Source: Syntrophomonas sp. (GTDB taxonomy: Bacteria; Bacillota; Syntrophomonadia; Syntrophomonadales; Syntrophomonadaceae). Taken from it: a DNA stretch of 33,060 bases. Positions 1 to 8,395 of this stretch are shown here, in pieces. Every line of letters starts with the position of its first letter. The stretch's first letter is position 1. The notes below the pieces were generated by a model, which ran no database searches, was not told the DNA's origin, and saw only the letters and a list, made by a program, of their open reading frames with translations. The translations under genes and the position numbers were made by a program. The DNA lies in the NCBI RefSeq assembly GCF_028707975.1, contig NZ_JAQVZX010000020.1, positions 1 to 33,060 of the forward strand. The letters are read 5' to 3'.

Positions 1-3000
1 GAGGCGCAGTACGGCTATTTGCAAGAAGTTATCCACTGCCTGGGGCAGAGGGCCGAAACGATCCCGGATTTCTTCCCGGATTTCTTCTACTTCTTCCTGG
101 CTGCCGGCCAGCAAGAGACGGCGATATATTCTCATCTTGCTGCCGGAGTCAGGTATATAGCTTTCGGGAATATAATAATCGATGTCGATATCCAGCTGGG
201 GATCTACCCTGCTTTCCTGAACTTGCTCGCCCTTTAAGCGACCGGTCTCCTGCTCCAGCAAGCGGCAATAGAGGTCAAAGCCTACGGCTTGAATATAGCC
301 GTGCTGCTCTGCTCCCAGGATATTGCCGGCGCCTCTGATTTCCAAATCCCGCAAAGCAATTTTCATGCCGGAGCCCAGCTCATTGAATTCCCGAATGGCA
401 TTCAATCGTTTTTGCGAAGCTTCACTTACCACCCGGTCGGGGCGGTAGGTAAGATAAGCATAGGCCAGGCGATGGGAGCGCCCCACCCTCCCCCGCAGTT
501 GGTAGAGCTGAGCCAGGCCCATTTTATCCGCTTCATCCACTATTATGGTGTTGACATTGGGCATATCCAAGCCAGATTCTATGATGGTGGTGCAGAGAAA
601 CAGCTGGTATCTGCCGTTGACAAAATCCATCATCACCCGGGAGAGTTCATCTTCTTTCATACGGCCGTGTCCTACCGCAATCTTTATGCCGGGAAAGAGT
701 TCATCCAAGTGTTCCTTCACCCGGTAGATATCCTCGATACGATTGTGCACGAAAAAAACCTGTCCCTGGCGCTCGATCTCCTTCATTACCGCCTCCACGA
801 TTATTTCCTCGTTGTATTCCAGGACATAGGTGGTAATGGGATAGCGCTCAGGGGGAGGTGTTTCTATTACGCTGAGGTCGCGCAGGCCGGTAAGGGCCAT
901 GTGCATGCTGCGGGGAATGGGGGTAGCGGAAAGGCTTATGACATCAACCATTTCCTTTAATGCCTTGATTTTTTCCTTTTGGGCTACTCCGAAGCGGTGT
1001 TCTTCATCTACTACCAGAAGACCCAGGTCTTTGAACTTTACATCGCGGGAAAGCAAGCGGTGGGTAGCGATTACGATATCCACCACCCCTTTTTGCAGAT
1101 CTTCGACAATATGTTTTTGCTCCGAGCTGCTGCGGAAACGACTGAGCACCTCGATTACTGCGGGGTAGGTGGCAAACCTTTCCGTAAAGGTCCGGAAATG
1201 CTGTTCGGCCAGTACGGTGGTAGGGACTAATATGGCTACCTGCTTGCCGTCCATAATGGCTTTGAAGGCTGCTCGCAAAAAAACTTCGGTTTTACCGTAG
1301 CCAACATCGCCGCAAACTAGCCGCTCCATGGGCCGCCGGCTTTCCATGTCCTTCTTAACGTCATTGATGGCTTTGAGCTGGTCGGGAGTTTCTTGAAAAG
1401 GGAACTCATCCTCAAATTGACTCTGCCAGGGAGTGTCCGGGGAGAAGGCATAGCCTTCGCGGCTCTCCCGGTGGGCATAGAGCTGCAGGAGGTCCTCCGC
1501 CAATTCTTGAATTGATTCTGCTACCTTCTTCCGGGTTCTCTCCCAGGCGTGTCCCCCCAGCTTGTTTAAGCGGGGTTCCTTGTCTCCGGAGCTAGTGTAT
1601 TTATACAGGAGCTCAAGTTTTTCCAATGGCAGGTAAAGCCGATCAGTTCCAGCATACTCCAGAAGAATATATTCCCGGGTAATCCCGTTGTTTTCCACCT
1701 GGCTCATTCCGCGAAATATGCCGATGCCATAGCTCTCGTGGACTACATAATCTCCGTGCTTGAGATCCTCCAACAGGATTCTCTCTTCTTTATTGCGTTT
1801 CTTCTTGCTGCTGGGGCCCGCTTTTTTCCCCCAGATATCGCTTTCCGTGACCAAAGCGGTCTGTAAGGTAGAACTGCTAAATCCCTTTTCCACGGCCTGG
1901 TCCAGATAGGATATCCCGGTGATGCCCTGTTCCAGCAAATCTTGTTGTATTTGCTCCCGGGCTACCCGGCTTTTTACCGCCAGTATGACTTCGAAGTTTT
2001 TTTTCTGCCATTCTTTGATTCGGGTAAAAAAAGTCTCATACTGCCTATAGAAAGGCTCCATTTCCTTCTGGGAAATATGCTGCAGAGAAGCTACCTCCAC
2101 CTGGGGAATTGTGGAGGGAAAGTAGGCATGATATATTACGCTATGGGTTTCTATCTCTTCTTTAAGGTCTTCTCTTTCCAGGAGTTTTATTTCCCGTATT
2201 ATTTTCCCATCCTTGCGGGCTTCTTTCAGCGCCTCCCGGTAGCGGCGAACACTTCGCTTAAATTGCTTGTGAAACTCCCGGGGTTCGTCAAAAAATACGG
2301 GGCTGCTTTTATCCAGATAGGCCAAAAGGCTGGAAGCTAATCTGTCTCCGTATAGTTCATCGGCAGGTAATATCTTTAGTTGGCCTTCATCTTTTCTCAG
2401 TCTTCTTTGGCTGTTTAAATCGAAACGATGGAGTGAGTCGATGAGCTCGCCAAAAAATTCCACCCGGTAAGGCTCTTTATGTCCGAGGGGGAAAATATCG
2501 ATTATACCCCCACGAACGGCGAATTCCCCCTGCCGGCTGATGGTATCCACCCGCCGGTAACCACCATCCACCAATTTCTTCAGGATTTCGCGCTGGTTTT
2601 TTTCCTCTCCATGTTTTAATAAGAGACTGTTCTCTCTCATAAGCGCGGGAGGTGGTAACGGGTAGATTAAAGCACCGGGGGTGGCAATAATGATTGAGCT
2701 CTGCCGGGGATGATCCAGGCAGTGCTGTAGGCTAAGAATTCTGCCCACTTCAAGCGTGGACAGGTTCTCTTTCATAAAGAGAAAATCACGGGCCAGAAAC
2801 ATAAATAAGCGCTCCGGCTCTACAAATGCCTCCAAATCGCGGGCCAGATCATAGGCTTTTTCTTCCCCAGGAACCAGGCAGAGCAGTTTTTGGCTCTGGT
2901 TTTTAAGTATTTCGGTCAGCAAAAAGGCTTTAGCGCTTCCGGAAAGTCCTGTCAGCAGAATGTTTTGCCTATTTTGCAGGCCTTCACGCAGCGAATCCAT

Positions 3001-3015
3001 AAGTTTTTCTTGCAA
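1..3015 (-). CDS. mfd: Transcription-repair coupling factor Mfd (C-terminus cut by window edge)
   Basis: Mfd is the ATP-dependent translocase that removes stalled RNA polymerase from DNA lesions and recruits UvrA. The reverse strand is open for 1005 codons to the window edge. The N-terminus reads LLTGLSGSAKAF, the UvrB-like domain 1 opening of Mfd. The middle has the RNA polymerase-interaction region (YVVHESYGIGIF), Walker A GDVGYGKTEVFLRAAF (about 1260-1310) and the DEEHRFGVAQKEKI Walker B motif (about 985-1030). The segment at the edge (LPQAVDNFLQIAVLRL) belongs to the C-terminal TRCF domain, so roughly the last 100-170 residues are missing. Start: a TTG at 3015 lies 10 nt after GGAGG; the in-frame ATG at 3000 is 25 nt away, so TTG is preferred. 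It is the last gene of the pth-fin-mfd run, as in B. subtilis. Confidence 0.97.
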   Translation of the reverse strand, partial: MQEKLMDSLREGLQNRQNILLTGLSGSAKAFLLTEILKNQSQKLLCLVPGEEKAYDLARDLEAFVEPERLFMFLARDFLFMKENLSTLEVGRILSLQHCLDHPRQSSIIIATPGALIYPLPPPALMRENSLLLKHGEEKNQREILKKLVDGGYRRVDTISRQGEFAVRGGIIDIFPLGHKEPYRVEFFGELIDSLHRFDLNSQRRLRKDEGQLKILPADELYGDRLASSLLAYLDKSSPVFFDEPREFHKQFKRSVRRYREALKEARKDGKIIREIKLLEREDLKEEIETHSVIYHAYFPSTIPQVEVASLQHISQKEMEPFYRQYETFFTRIKEWQKKNFEVILAVKSRVAREQIQQDLLEQGITGISYLDQAVEKGFSSSTLQTALVTESDIWGKKAGPSSKKKRNKEERILLEDLKHGDYVVHESYGIGIFRGMSQVENNGITREYILLEYAGTDRLYLPLEKLELLYKYTSSGDKEPRLNKLGGHAWERTRKKVAESIQELAEDLLQLYAHRESREGYAFSPDTPWQSQFEDEFPFQETPDQLKAINDVKKDMESRRPMERLVCGDVGYGKTEVFLRAAFKAIMDGKQVAILVPTTVLAEQHFRTFTERFATYPAVIEVLSRFRSSSEQKHIVEDLQKGVVDIVIATHRLLSRDVKFKDLGLLVVDEEHRFGVAQKEKIKALKEMVDVISLSATPIPRSMHMALTGLRDLSVIETPPPERYPITTYVLEYNEEIIVEAVMKEIERQGQVFFVHNRIEDIYRVKEHLDELFPGIKIAVGHGRMKEDELSRVMMDFVNGRYQLFLCTTIIESGLDMPNVNTIIVDEADKMGLAQLYQLRGRVGRSHRLAYAYLTYRPDRVVSEASQKRLNAIREFNELGSGMKIALRDLEIRGAGNILGAEQHGYIQAVGFDLYCRLLEQETGRLKGEQVQESRVDPQLDIDIDYYIPESYIPDSGSKMRIYRRLLLAGSQEEVEEIREEIRDRFGPLPQAVDNFLQIAVLRL

Positions 3016-3097
3016 GAAAAATAATCCTCCCCAACGGCAATGGTGGGCGCCCCAAAAAAGGCCCCCACTGGTTGTTCAATTAAAAATGTCTAATGGC

Positions 3098-3130
3098 AAG
3101 CAAATAATATTTATGCCTTTTTGCAGTAAA
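3098..3130 (+). repeat. Fragment resembling the right end of the MITE-like family
   Basis: The stretch contains ATATTTATGCC followed by TTTTTGCAGT, the order found at the right end of the full elements near 12720 and 20090. It lies in the 217-bp gap between fin and mfd. Only the terminal part is recognisable, so this is a degenerate fragment at best. Confidence 0.4.
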
Positions 3131-3162
3131 ACAACCCAAGAAAAAATAAATAAGGTAACGGC

Positions 3163-3177
3163 GGGGGCAAGGCCCCC
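3163..3177. repeat. GC-rich hairpin GGGGGC-AAG-GCCCCC
   Basis: A perfect 6-bp GC stem with a 3-nt loop lies downstream of fin. On the minus strand a T-rich run follows only after about 12 nt, so it is not a canonical terminator. It may weakly attenuate readthrough from fin into mfd, or be a repeat remnant. Confidence 0.35.
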
Positions 3178-3232
3178 ACCCTACCTCCGTCACAAGATTT
3201 TATAAACCAATAGCCCGTTAGGGCGTGGGTGG

Positions 3233-3397
3233 TTAATTGAAATACTGCTTGCCGCCCATGGAAGTGGGCTCCAATAACCCCATTTCCATAGCACATTCTT
3301 CGCATATTCCCTTCACCTCTACGCTTCCTTCCTGCCCTTCTGTTTCAACCGTTGAGAAAACCTGCTCACAGTATTCACAGATGTAATAAATAGTCAT
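3233..3397 (-). CDS. fin: Fin-like small zinc-finger protein (anti-sigma-F candidate)
   Basis: This 54-residue protein has two Cys pairs, CEYC near the N-terminus and CEEC at about residue 32, separated by an acidic linker, consistent with one zinc site. In B. subtilis the gene between pth and mfd is fin (yabK), whose product inhibits sigma-F and helps the switch to sigma-G in the forespore. Position and the C-x2-C pairs support the same identity here. The protein is shorter than B. subtilis Fin (76 aa), so the match is mainly motif and synteny. Start: the ATG at 3397 follows a GGAAGGCGGGG stretch; a longer reading frame upstream overlaps the end of pth and lacks the family pattern. The gap after the pth stop is 74 nt. 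Confidence 0.75.
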   Translation of the reverse strand: MTIYYICEYCEQVFSTVETEGQEGSVEVKGICEECAMEMGLLEPTSMGGKQYFN

Positions 3398-3471
3398 TTG
3401 GCCTGCCCCGCCTTCCATCTTTTTGTGCTTTTTATATATTCTCTCTTTTGAAGCAGGCAAATATACCTTGT

Positions 3472-4023
3472 TCAATTGTACGCATTCATTGCGGCATCTA
3501 TTCCGTTTTTTGCCCAGCATTCAATGGCGCTGGCGGCTTTATCAATAGCGTTCTGCATAAGGGGTTTTTCGCTGTCGCTGAATTCCCCCAAGACCCAATC
3601 AATAGCCCCTCCCGGGGGGCGACCTATTCCAATTCTTATCCTCGCGAAATCACGGCTTCCCAGACTTTCACAGATAGATTGCATACCTTTATGCCCGCCA
3701 GTACCCCCGGAGGCTCGTATTCTCACTACACCCGGTTCCAGATCCATGTCATCGTAGACTAGCAAAAGCTCGGATAAATCCAGCTTGAACCAGTTAAACA
3801 AGGGTCTTACGGCTTTGCCGCTGAGATTCATGAAGGTCAGGGGTTTAACCAACAGGAGCTTTTCTTGATTCACTCTCAGGTGAGCAACAATAGCATCATA
3901 ACGGCTTTCTTCTTTTTCTATCTGGTAGCGGCGGGCCAGTTCCTCCAGTACCTTGAAGCCAATATTGTGCCGGGTATGGCTGTATTTCTTTCCTGGATTC
4001 CCCAGTCCCACAAGCATCTTCAT
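3472..4023 (-). CDS. pth: Peptidyl-tRNA hydrolase
   Basis: Pth hydrolyses the ester bond of peptidyl-tRNAs that drop off ribosomes, recycling tRNA. The 183-residue protein is full length for the family. It opens with MLVGLGNPGKKYSHTRHNIGF, which carries the conserved Asn and the catalytic His (TRHN). It also has KPLTFMNLSG, the VYDDMDLEPG motif with the catalytic-site Asp, and GGTGGHKGM followed by RIRIGIGRP. Start: ATG at 4023 follows GGGGGATAGAG. It lies 21 nt downstream of the ctc stop, in the same transcription unit as prs-ctc, as in B. subtilis. Confidence 0.97.
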   Translation of the reverse strand: MKMLVGLGNPGKKYSHTRHNIGFKVLEELARRYQIEKEESRYDAIVAHLRVNQEKLLLVKPLTFMNLSGKAVRPLFNWFKLDLSELLLVYDDMDLEPGVVRIRASGGTGGHKGMQSICESLGSRDFARIRIGIGRPPGGAIDWVLGEFSDSEKPLMQNAIDKAASAIECWAKNGIDAAMNAYN

Positions 4024-4044
4024 CTCTATCCCCCAATAGAATAA

Positions 4045-4683
4045 CTATTGCTCAGGCTTATCTTCAGCCCCATCGGCTTCATCGGCTGCTCCTTCAGCTT
4101 CCATTTCTTCTTCATCGGCTGTAGCCTTGGAGGGGGCCAATATGCTTGCTACTACTGCGTCCGCATCGGCTAAAATTTCTACCCCTTCAATGGAGGTCAA
4201 ATCGCTGACATGTAAAGTCTCCCCTATTTCCAGGGAGGAAATATCCGCACCAAGATATTCCGGCAAATCCTGGGGGAAGCATTGTACTTCCACTTCTTTT
4301 AAGCCCGTTTGCAGGATGCCTCCTTTTTTAATGATTTCTTCTTCACCACTCAGTAAGACGCCTACACTACTGGTAATCTTTTCGTTCATGTTTATGCTGA
4401 GAAAATCAACATGAATAAGTTGCCCGCTTACCGGATTTCTCTGAACTTCTCGCACCAGTGTCATCAGAAGCTGGCTTTCCCCTTCTAATTCGAGAGAAAA
4501 AAGGCCCCTGGAGCCATGCATAGTAAAGGCTTTATTCAACTGTCTCTTTTCCAAGCTAATGGGAATAGCTTCATCCCCTTTGCCGTATATAACGGCTGGT
4601 ACCTGCTCGCTGCGTTTGAGCTGGTTGAGATACCCCCGGTTTTTAATTTCCCGTTTACGACAATTCAACTTTTCACCTAACAT
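4045..4683 (-). CDS. rplY: 50S ribosomal protein L25, long Ctc form
   Basis: This 212-residue protein has an N-terminal L25 domain that binds 5S rRNA (residues ~1-95, including VPAVIYGKGDEAIPISL and HVDFLSINM) and a C-terminal TL5/Ctc beta domain (~100-190, with VEVQCFPQDLPEYLGADISS and GETLHVSDL). It ends in a very acidic Glu/Asp/Ala tail, typical of Ctc-type L25. In Bacillus, ctc is a general stress gene between prs and pth, the same order as here. Start ATG at 4683 is 5 nt after AGGTGATG-like sequence. No dedicated promoter or terminator is evident between prs and ctc. Confidence 0.96.
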   Translation of the reverse strand: MLGEKLNCRKREIKNRGYLNQLKRSEQVPAVIYGKGDEAIPISLEKRQLNKAFTMHGSRGLFSLELEGESQLLMTLVREVQRNPVSGQLIHVDFLSINMNEKITSSVGVLLSGEEEIIKKGGILQTGLKEVEVQCFPQDLPEYLGADISSLEIGETLHVSDLTSIEGVEILADADAVVASILAPSKATADEEEMEAEGAADEADGAEDKPEQ

Positions 4684-4727
4684 TGGGACATCACCTCTTT
4701 TGATTTTTATTTTTTTTAAACTGCTAT

Positions 4728-5681
4728 TTATTCTTCAAATAGTTTGCTTACCTCCAGGTCTTCATGAATACGTAAAACCGCTTCGCCCACCAGCGGCGCA
4801 ATGGAAAGAGTTGTCATATTGGGCAGCTTTTTACTTTCATCGATGGAGATGGTATTGGTAATCACTATTTCCTTCAAGGGGGCGCGTGACAACCTGTCCA
4901 TAGCCGGTCCGGAGAAAACCGCATGGGTGCAACAGGCATAAACATCTTGGGCTCCCTTTTCCAGCATAACCTCGGCAGCAGTGCATACGGTTCCTGCCGT
5001 ATCAATAATGTCGTCTACTATTATTACTGACTGGCCCCTTACTTCACCTATTACATTCATAATCTCTGAAACATTGGGAGCCGGCCTTCTTTTATCTACT
5101 ATGGCCAGGGGTGCCCTCAATTTTGTTGCCAGATCTCGGGCCCGGGTGACGCCTCCGACATCGGGAGATACAACCACAGCATTTTCTTCCAATCCTTTAG
5201 TTTTGAAATACTCGGCCAGGGTGGGAACTCCGGGTAAATGATCCACAGGAATATCATAAAAGCCCTGGATTTGGGTAGCATGCAAATCCACCGCTACCAC
5301 CCGTTGAGCCCCCGCTTGTACAATCAGATTGGATACCAGTTTGGCGGTTATGGGGTCGCGGGCTCGGCTTTTGCGATCCTGCCGGGCATAGCCATAATAA
5401 GGAATAACCGCATTGATCCGGGTGGCTGAGGCCCTCCTGAAAGCATCAATCATGATCAATAATTCCATAAGGTTTTCATTTACCGGGGTACAGGTGGGCT
5501 GAACAACAAAAACATCGACACCACGGACACTCTCATGAATGGCACAGCTTATTTCTCCATCAGAAAAACGTGATACCCTGGCATCTCCCACTGGAATCCC
5601 CAGGTATCTGGCTATTTCTTCCGCCAGTTGAGGATTGGCATTACCGGAAAAAAGTTTCATCCTCCATCTGGATGCCTGCAT
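4728..5681 (-). CDS. prs: Ribose-phosphate pyrophosphokinase (PRPP synthetase)
   Basis: Prs makes PRPP from ribose-5-phosphate and ATP, feeding purine, pyrimidine, His and Trp synthesis. The 317-residue protein has the class I signatures: RFSDGEI, the ATP-site YYGYARQDRKSRARDPITAK, the catalytic-loop region VDLHATQIQGFYDIPVDHL, and the ribose-5-phosphate loop VDDIIDTAGT. Start: ATG at 5681 is 9 nt after GGGAGG; the second ATG (5660) has GGAGG directly against it, so the first start is better. It follows glmU after an 87-bp gap, the order seen in B. subtilis (glmU-prs-ctc). Confidence 0.97.
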   Translation of the reverse strand: MQASRWRMKLFSGNANPQLAEEIARYLGIPVGDARVSRFSDGEISCAIHESVRGVDVFVVQPTCTPVNENLMELLIMIDAFRRASATRINAVIPYYGYARQDRKSRARDPITAKLVSNLIVQAGAQRVVAVDLHATQIQGFYDIPVDHLPGVPTLAEYFKTKGLEENAVVVSPDVGGVTRARDLATKLRAPLAIVDKRRPAPNVSEIMNVIGEVRGQSVIIVDDIIDTAGTVCTAAEVMLEKGAQDVYACCTHAVFSGPAMDRLSRAPLKEIVITNTISIDESKKLPNMTTLSIAPLVGEAVLRIHEDLEVSKLFEE

Positions 5682-5768
5682 ATATTTATACCTCCCATTA
5701 TGGATATAAGAACTTGGAAAGCTTGTTATCCCTTATCGCCGAGTATGCTTCCATCCTTAGCCAGATAG

Positions 5769-7118
5769 TTATCCCCTCCGGGGGAGGTGCTTCTGCCCGG
5801 CGCGCTCAACTGCCAGGGTATGGGGAGGAACATCACGGCTGATGGTGGAACCTGCTCCCGTCACAGAATTCTCGCCTATTCTTACCGGGGCTACCAGGTT
5901 GGTATTGCTCCCGATAAATACTCTATCCTCCAGAACCGTCTGGTATTTATTCTTTCCATCATAATTGCAGGTTATGGTTCCTGCTCCAACATTAACTCCT
6001 TGCCCTATAGTGGCATCTCCAACATAGCTTAGATGCGGAATTTTGCTTCCGGTTCCGATAGTGGATTTCTTGATCTCCACAAAATCCCCCACTTTGACTC
6101 CCTCTTGTAGTGTTGTTTCCGGGCGTAGATAGGCGAAAGGACCGATATTGCAGCGGTCAGATACGGAAGCCTGCATAATCCGGGAGTTCTCAATCTTCAC
6201 CTCGTTGCCAATAATGGAATCACTTATGCGGGTGCCGGGTCCTATTTCACAGCGTTCCCCCAAGCTTGAATTTCCTTCAATCAGGGTAAAGGGTAATATA
6301 ATAGTATCATGTCCTATGAGAACATCGCTATCTATAAATGTTGATGCCGGATCCATAAGGCTTACCCCACTCAGCATTAATTCCCGATTCTTCCTCTGGC
6401 GCAGAATCTTTTCGGCCTGGGCTAGCTGCAGCCGGTCGTTAATACCGTATATATCTTCTTCTGCATCACTTAAGAAAATACCTATTGGCTCCTGCTGCTT
6501 TTCAAGTAACTCCAGGACCTCGGTTAGATAGTATTCTCCCTGGGCATTACTGGTGCCGATACTGTGCAGGGCGGAAAATACCTGGCGGCCGGAAAAACAA
6601 TATATTCCGGAGTTTATCTCCTTTAGCTTTTTCTCCTCTTCATTGGCGTCTTTTTCTTCTACTATGCGCAGAAAAGCAGCCGGTTTATCTCGAACTATAC
6701 GACCATAGCCAGAGGGATTTTGCATATTGACACTAAGCACAGTGGCGGCAGCCTGTTTTTGCCGATGGCTGTCAATTAACTGCTGCAGCGTAGCGGCCTG
6801 TATTAAAGGAATGTCCCCGGCCAATACCAGGATAGTATTTTCTGGAGCTACTGCGGCTTCGGCCTGCATAAGAGCGTGTCCGGTTCCCAATTGCTGTTCC
6901 TGCAAAACAAAACGAAGCTCTTCCCCGCTGCAAATCTCTTGAACTATTTCCCGGCCGTGTCCCACCACCACTACGATATCGTCAATACCAGCCTCTCTAA
7001 CAGCCTTGACAACATGAAGGATAATAGGCTTACCGGCTACCTTGTGTGCTACTTTGGGTAAATCCGATCGCATTCTTAAGCCTTTGCCTGCGGCAAGTAT
7101 TACTGCGGAAAGTTTCAC
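5769..7118 (-). CDS. glmU: Bifunctional GlmU: GlcN-1-P acetyltransferase / UDP-GlcNAc pyrophosphorylase
   Basis: GlmU makes UDP-GlcNAc for peptidoglycan. The N-terminal half (residues ~1-230) is a nucleotidyltransferase with LAAGKGLRMRSDLPKV, the GTGHAL motif and a LAGDIPL metal site. The C-terminal half is a left-handed beta helix with repeated hexapeptides and the acetyltransferase residues in RPETTLQEGVKVGDFVEIK, SYVGDATIG and NYDGKNKYQT. Length 449 aa is normal. The family usually has GKGTRM; here Thr is Leu. Start is GTG at 7118 with AAGGTGG upstream. The MITE-like left end lies directly upstream, about 20 nt from the start codon. Downstream partners are prs and ctc. Confidence 0.97.
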   Translation of the reverse strand: MKLSAVILAAGKGLRMRSDLPKVAHKVAGKPIILHVVKAVREAGIDDIVVVVGHGREIVQEICSGEELRFVLQEQQLGTGHALMQAEAAVAPENTILVLAGDIPLIQAATLQQLIDSHRQKQAAATVLSVNMQNPSGYGRIVRDKPAAFLRIVEEKDANEEEKKLKEINSGIYCFSGRQVFSALHSIGTSNAQGEYYLTEVLELLEKQQEPIGIFLSDAEEDIYGINDRLQLAQAEKILRQRKNRELMLSGVSLMDPASTFIDSDVLIGHDTIILPFTLIEGNSSLGERCEIGPGTRISDSIIGNEVKIENSRIMQASVSDRCNIGPFAYLRPETTLQEGVKVGDFVEIKKSTIGTGSKIPHLSYVGDATIGQGVNVGAGTITCNYDGKNKYQTVLEDRVFIGSNTNLVAPVRIGENSVTGAGSTISRDVPPHTLAVERAGQKHLPRRG

Positions 7119-7137
7119 TTCACACCCACCTTTTATT

Positions 7138-7229
7138 CTACTGCAAAATATCTAATCTGGCATAAAGGATAATGTCAGAAAAATTCATAGGTTTTCCATA
7201 AAATATCGCTTAGTCACCTTAATAGCGAT
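7138..7229 (+). repeat. Partial MITE-like element (left end and one core motif)
   Basis: The segment begins TTCTACTGCAAAATATC, a variant of the CCACTGCAAAAA end, has a GGCATAAA-like inner stretch, and reaches ACCTTAATAGCGAT at 7216-7229, the internal core of the family. No right end is visible. Confidence 0.5.
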
Positions 7230-7248
7230 CTCTCTTAAATATTATAAT

Positions 7249-7278
7249 CTTCGGCCAGGCTAATAGTGCTGGCCGAAG
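7249..7278. repeat. Perfect 10-bp hairpin in glmU upstream region
   Basis: Arms CTTCGGCCAG and CTGGCCGAAG are perfectly complementary around a 10-nt loop. On the minus strand it is followed by ATTATAATATTT rather than a strict T-run. It may be a weak terminator for the gntR-nucleotidyltransferase unit, or a structured piece of the glmU leader. Confidence 0.5.
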
Positions 7279-7602
7279 CACCACTAATACCGGAAAAGGG
7301 CAAGGAAAGGACCATCGGTGCTCCAAGTCAATCGCCTGGCTCCGGCAACTGCGGCCAAGGCACCCTGGCAAGATTCTATCCGTATATACTTAAAATATGA
7401 GAATGACCAAACTAAGATACCTCCAGGTAGAAATGCCCCAAGTCTGCCTGGCTTCACCACGAGGAGGTTTTTCCCCATAAGTAATTATTCTACATAAGGC
7501 CCGCTTATCCTGTCTGCCAAGAAAAAAAGCAAAGTCAGAGCAAAATGCCTTGGCGTCTTACATATTGACAAGACCGGGGGTTATGTAGCAAGAAAGCTGC
7601 TT

Positions 7603-8379
7603 TTACAAAGTAAGATCTACCAGGTATTTTTGGGCAATCTCCAAGTCGCTGGGTTTATCCACATCAACTCCAACCTCAGCAAAAGGGGAAATAATGGCTT
7701 TGCCCTTTATTCCCAGTACCTGCAAGAACCTCTTTTCCGCCGCTGCAATGGAGAGCTGTCTGGTCAAATATCGCCACATCAATCCAAAACCAAATAAACT
7801 GGCTATGGCCAGGGGGTTTTTTCTCCTTTCTACAATCTGCTGAGCCTTTTCCAAAACCAGGTCTATAATCTTACTGCGTAAGATAAAAAGATTCCCTCCA
7901 GTAAATACTCCGTCCTTAAGTCTTACATAAGTCCGCACCACACCGGGGAATTTCAATTCGTTTACCTCTTTGGAGGTTATGGCATAGAAGAAATCCGCTT
8001 CGTAGCTTTGGCACTGATTAGCAAAATCATCTATGGCCCCAGTTGTGATAAAGGGAATATCAGTGGGAAGAACCAGCAAACGCTCGGTAGTCCCCTTCTC
8101 CTGTAAAAGTTCTACTGCACAGGCCAGGCTTTCAACTGCGTTGCTTCCGCCCTCCACAAAAAACAGATTTTCCTCACGGGAAAAAATGTTGCGCAGGGCT
8201 TCAGTGGGTCCACTGATGACTATATTTCTCACCTGGGAAGACTGGCGCAGGGCATTATAAACATAGTAAATCATGGGGTACTTGCCGATTATTATCAGGG
8301 CTTCGTTGTCATAGGGAGCAATCTTTTTCAGCTCACTGCTGTTTACGCCGCCGGCAAGTATCACCGCATCATATTGCAT
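7603..8379 (-). CDS. MobA-like NTP transferase family protein
   Basis: The 258-residue protein starts with DAVILAGGVNSSELKK, the nucleotide-binding N-terminus of GT-A-fold nucleotidyltransferases (MobA/IspD/GlmU type), and has LLVLPTDIPFITTGAIDDF, the metal-binding Asp region. The C-terminal half (GVFTGGNLFILRSKII; SPFAEVGVDVDKPSDLEIA) resembles the DVDKPSDL ending common in these enzymes. The substrate is not deducible; a molybdopterin or sugar nucleotide role is possible. Start: ATG at 8379 with an ideal GGAGGTGCCTGC upstream; a longer frame to 8433 overlaps the upstream gene without support. The start lies 16 nt after the GntR gene stop, so the two are probably co-transcribed. Confidence 0.85.
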   Translation of the reverse strand: MQYDAVILAGGVNSSELKKIAPYDNEALIIIGKYPMIYYVYNALRQSSQVRNIVISGPTEALRNIFSREENLFFVEGGSNAVESLACAVELLQEKGTTERLLVLPTDIPFITTGAIDDFANQCQSYEADFFYAITSKEVNELKFPGVVRTYVRLKDGVFTGGNLFILRSKIIDLVLEKAQQIVERRKNPLAIASLFGFGLMWRYLTRQLSIAAAEKRFLQVLGIKGKAIISPFAEVGVDVDKPSDLEIAQKYLVDLTL

Positions 8380-8395
8380 GCAGGCACCTCCGTAA

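Larger units (their letters stand above)
7119..7602. other. 484-bp gap upstream of glmU without a convincing gene
   Basis: This gap holds a MITE-like left end next to glmU, a strong hairpin at 7249-7278, and about 320 bp of sequence with no recognised RNA family. A 64-codon reverse frame (7284-7478) exists but has no Shine-Dalgarno sequence and no family features, so I did not call it. In B. subtilis this position holds purR, ridA and spoVG; none of these is visible here. Confidence 0.6.

Noticed and set aside
289-960. Long plus-strand reading frame (223 codons)
   Set aside because: It is antisense to mfd, whose frame shows clear helicase motifs; no ribosome-binding site or family match.
7284-7478. 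64-codon minus-strand frame before glmU
   Set aside because: No ribosome-binding site near the ATG, no recognisable domain, and composition unlike a conserved protein.
7249-7602. RNase P, SRP or 6S RNA gene in the glmU upstream gap
   Set aside because: A GGAAAGGACC stretch looked suggestive of RNase P RNA, but the conserved neighbouring blocks are absent and the gap is too short.
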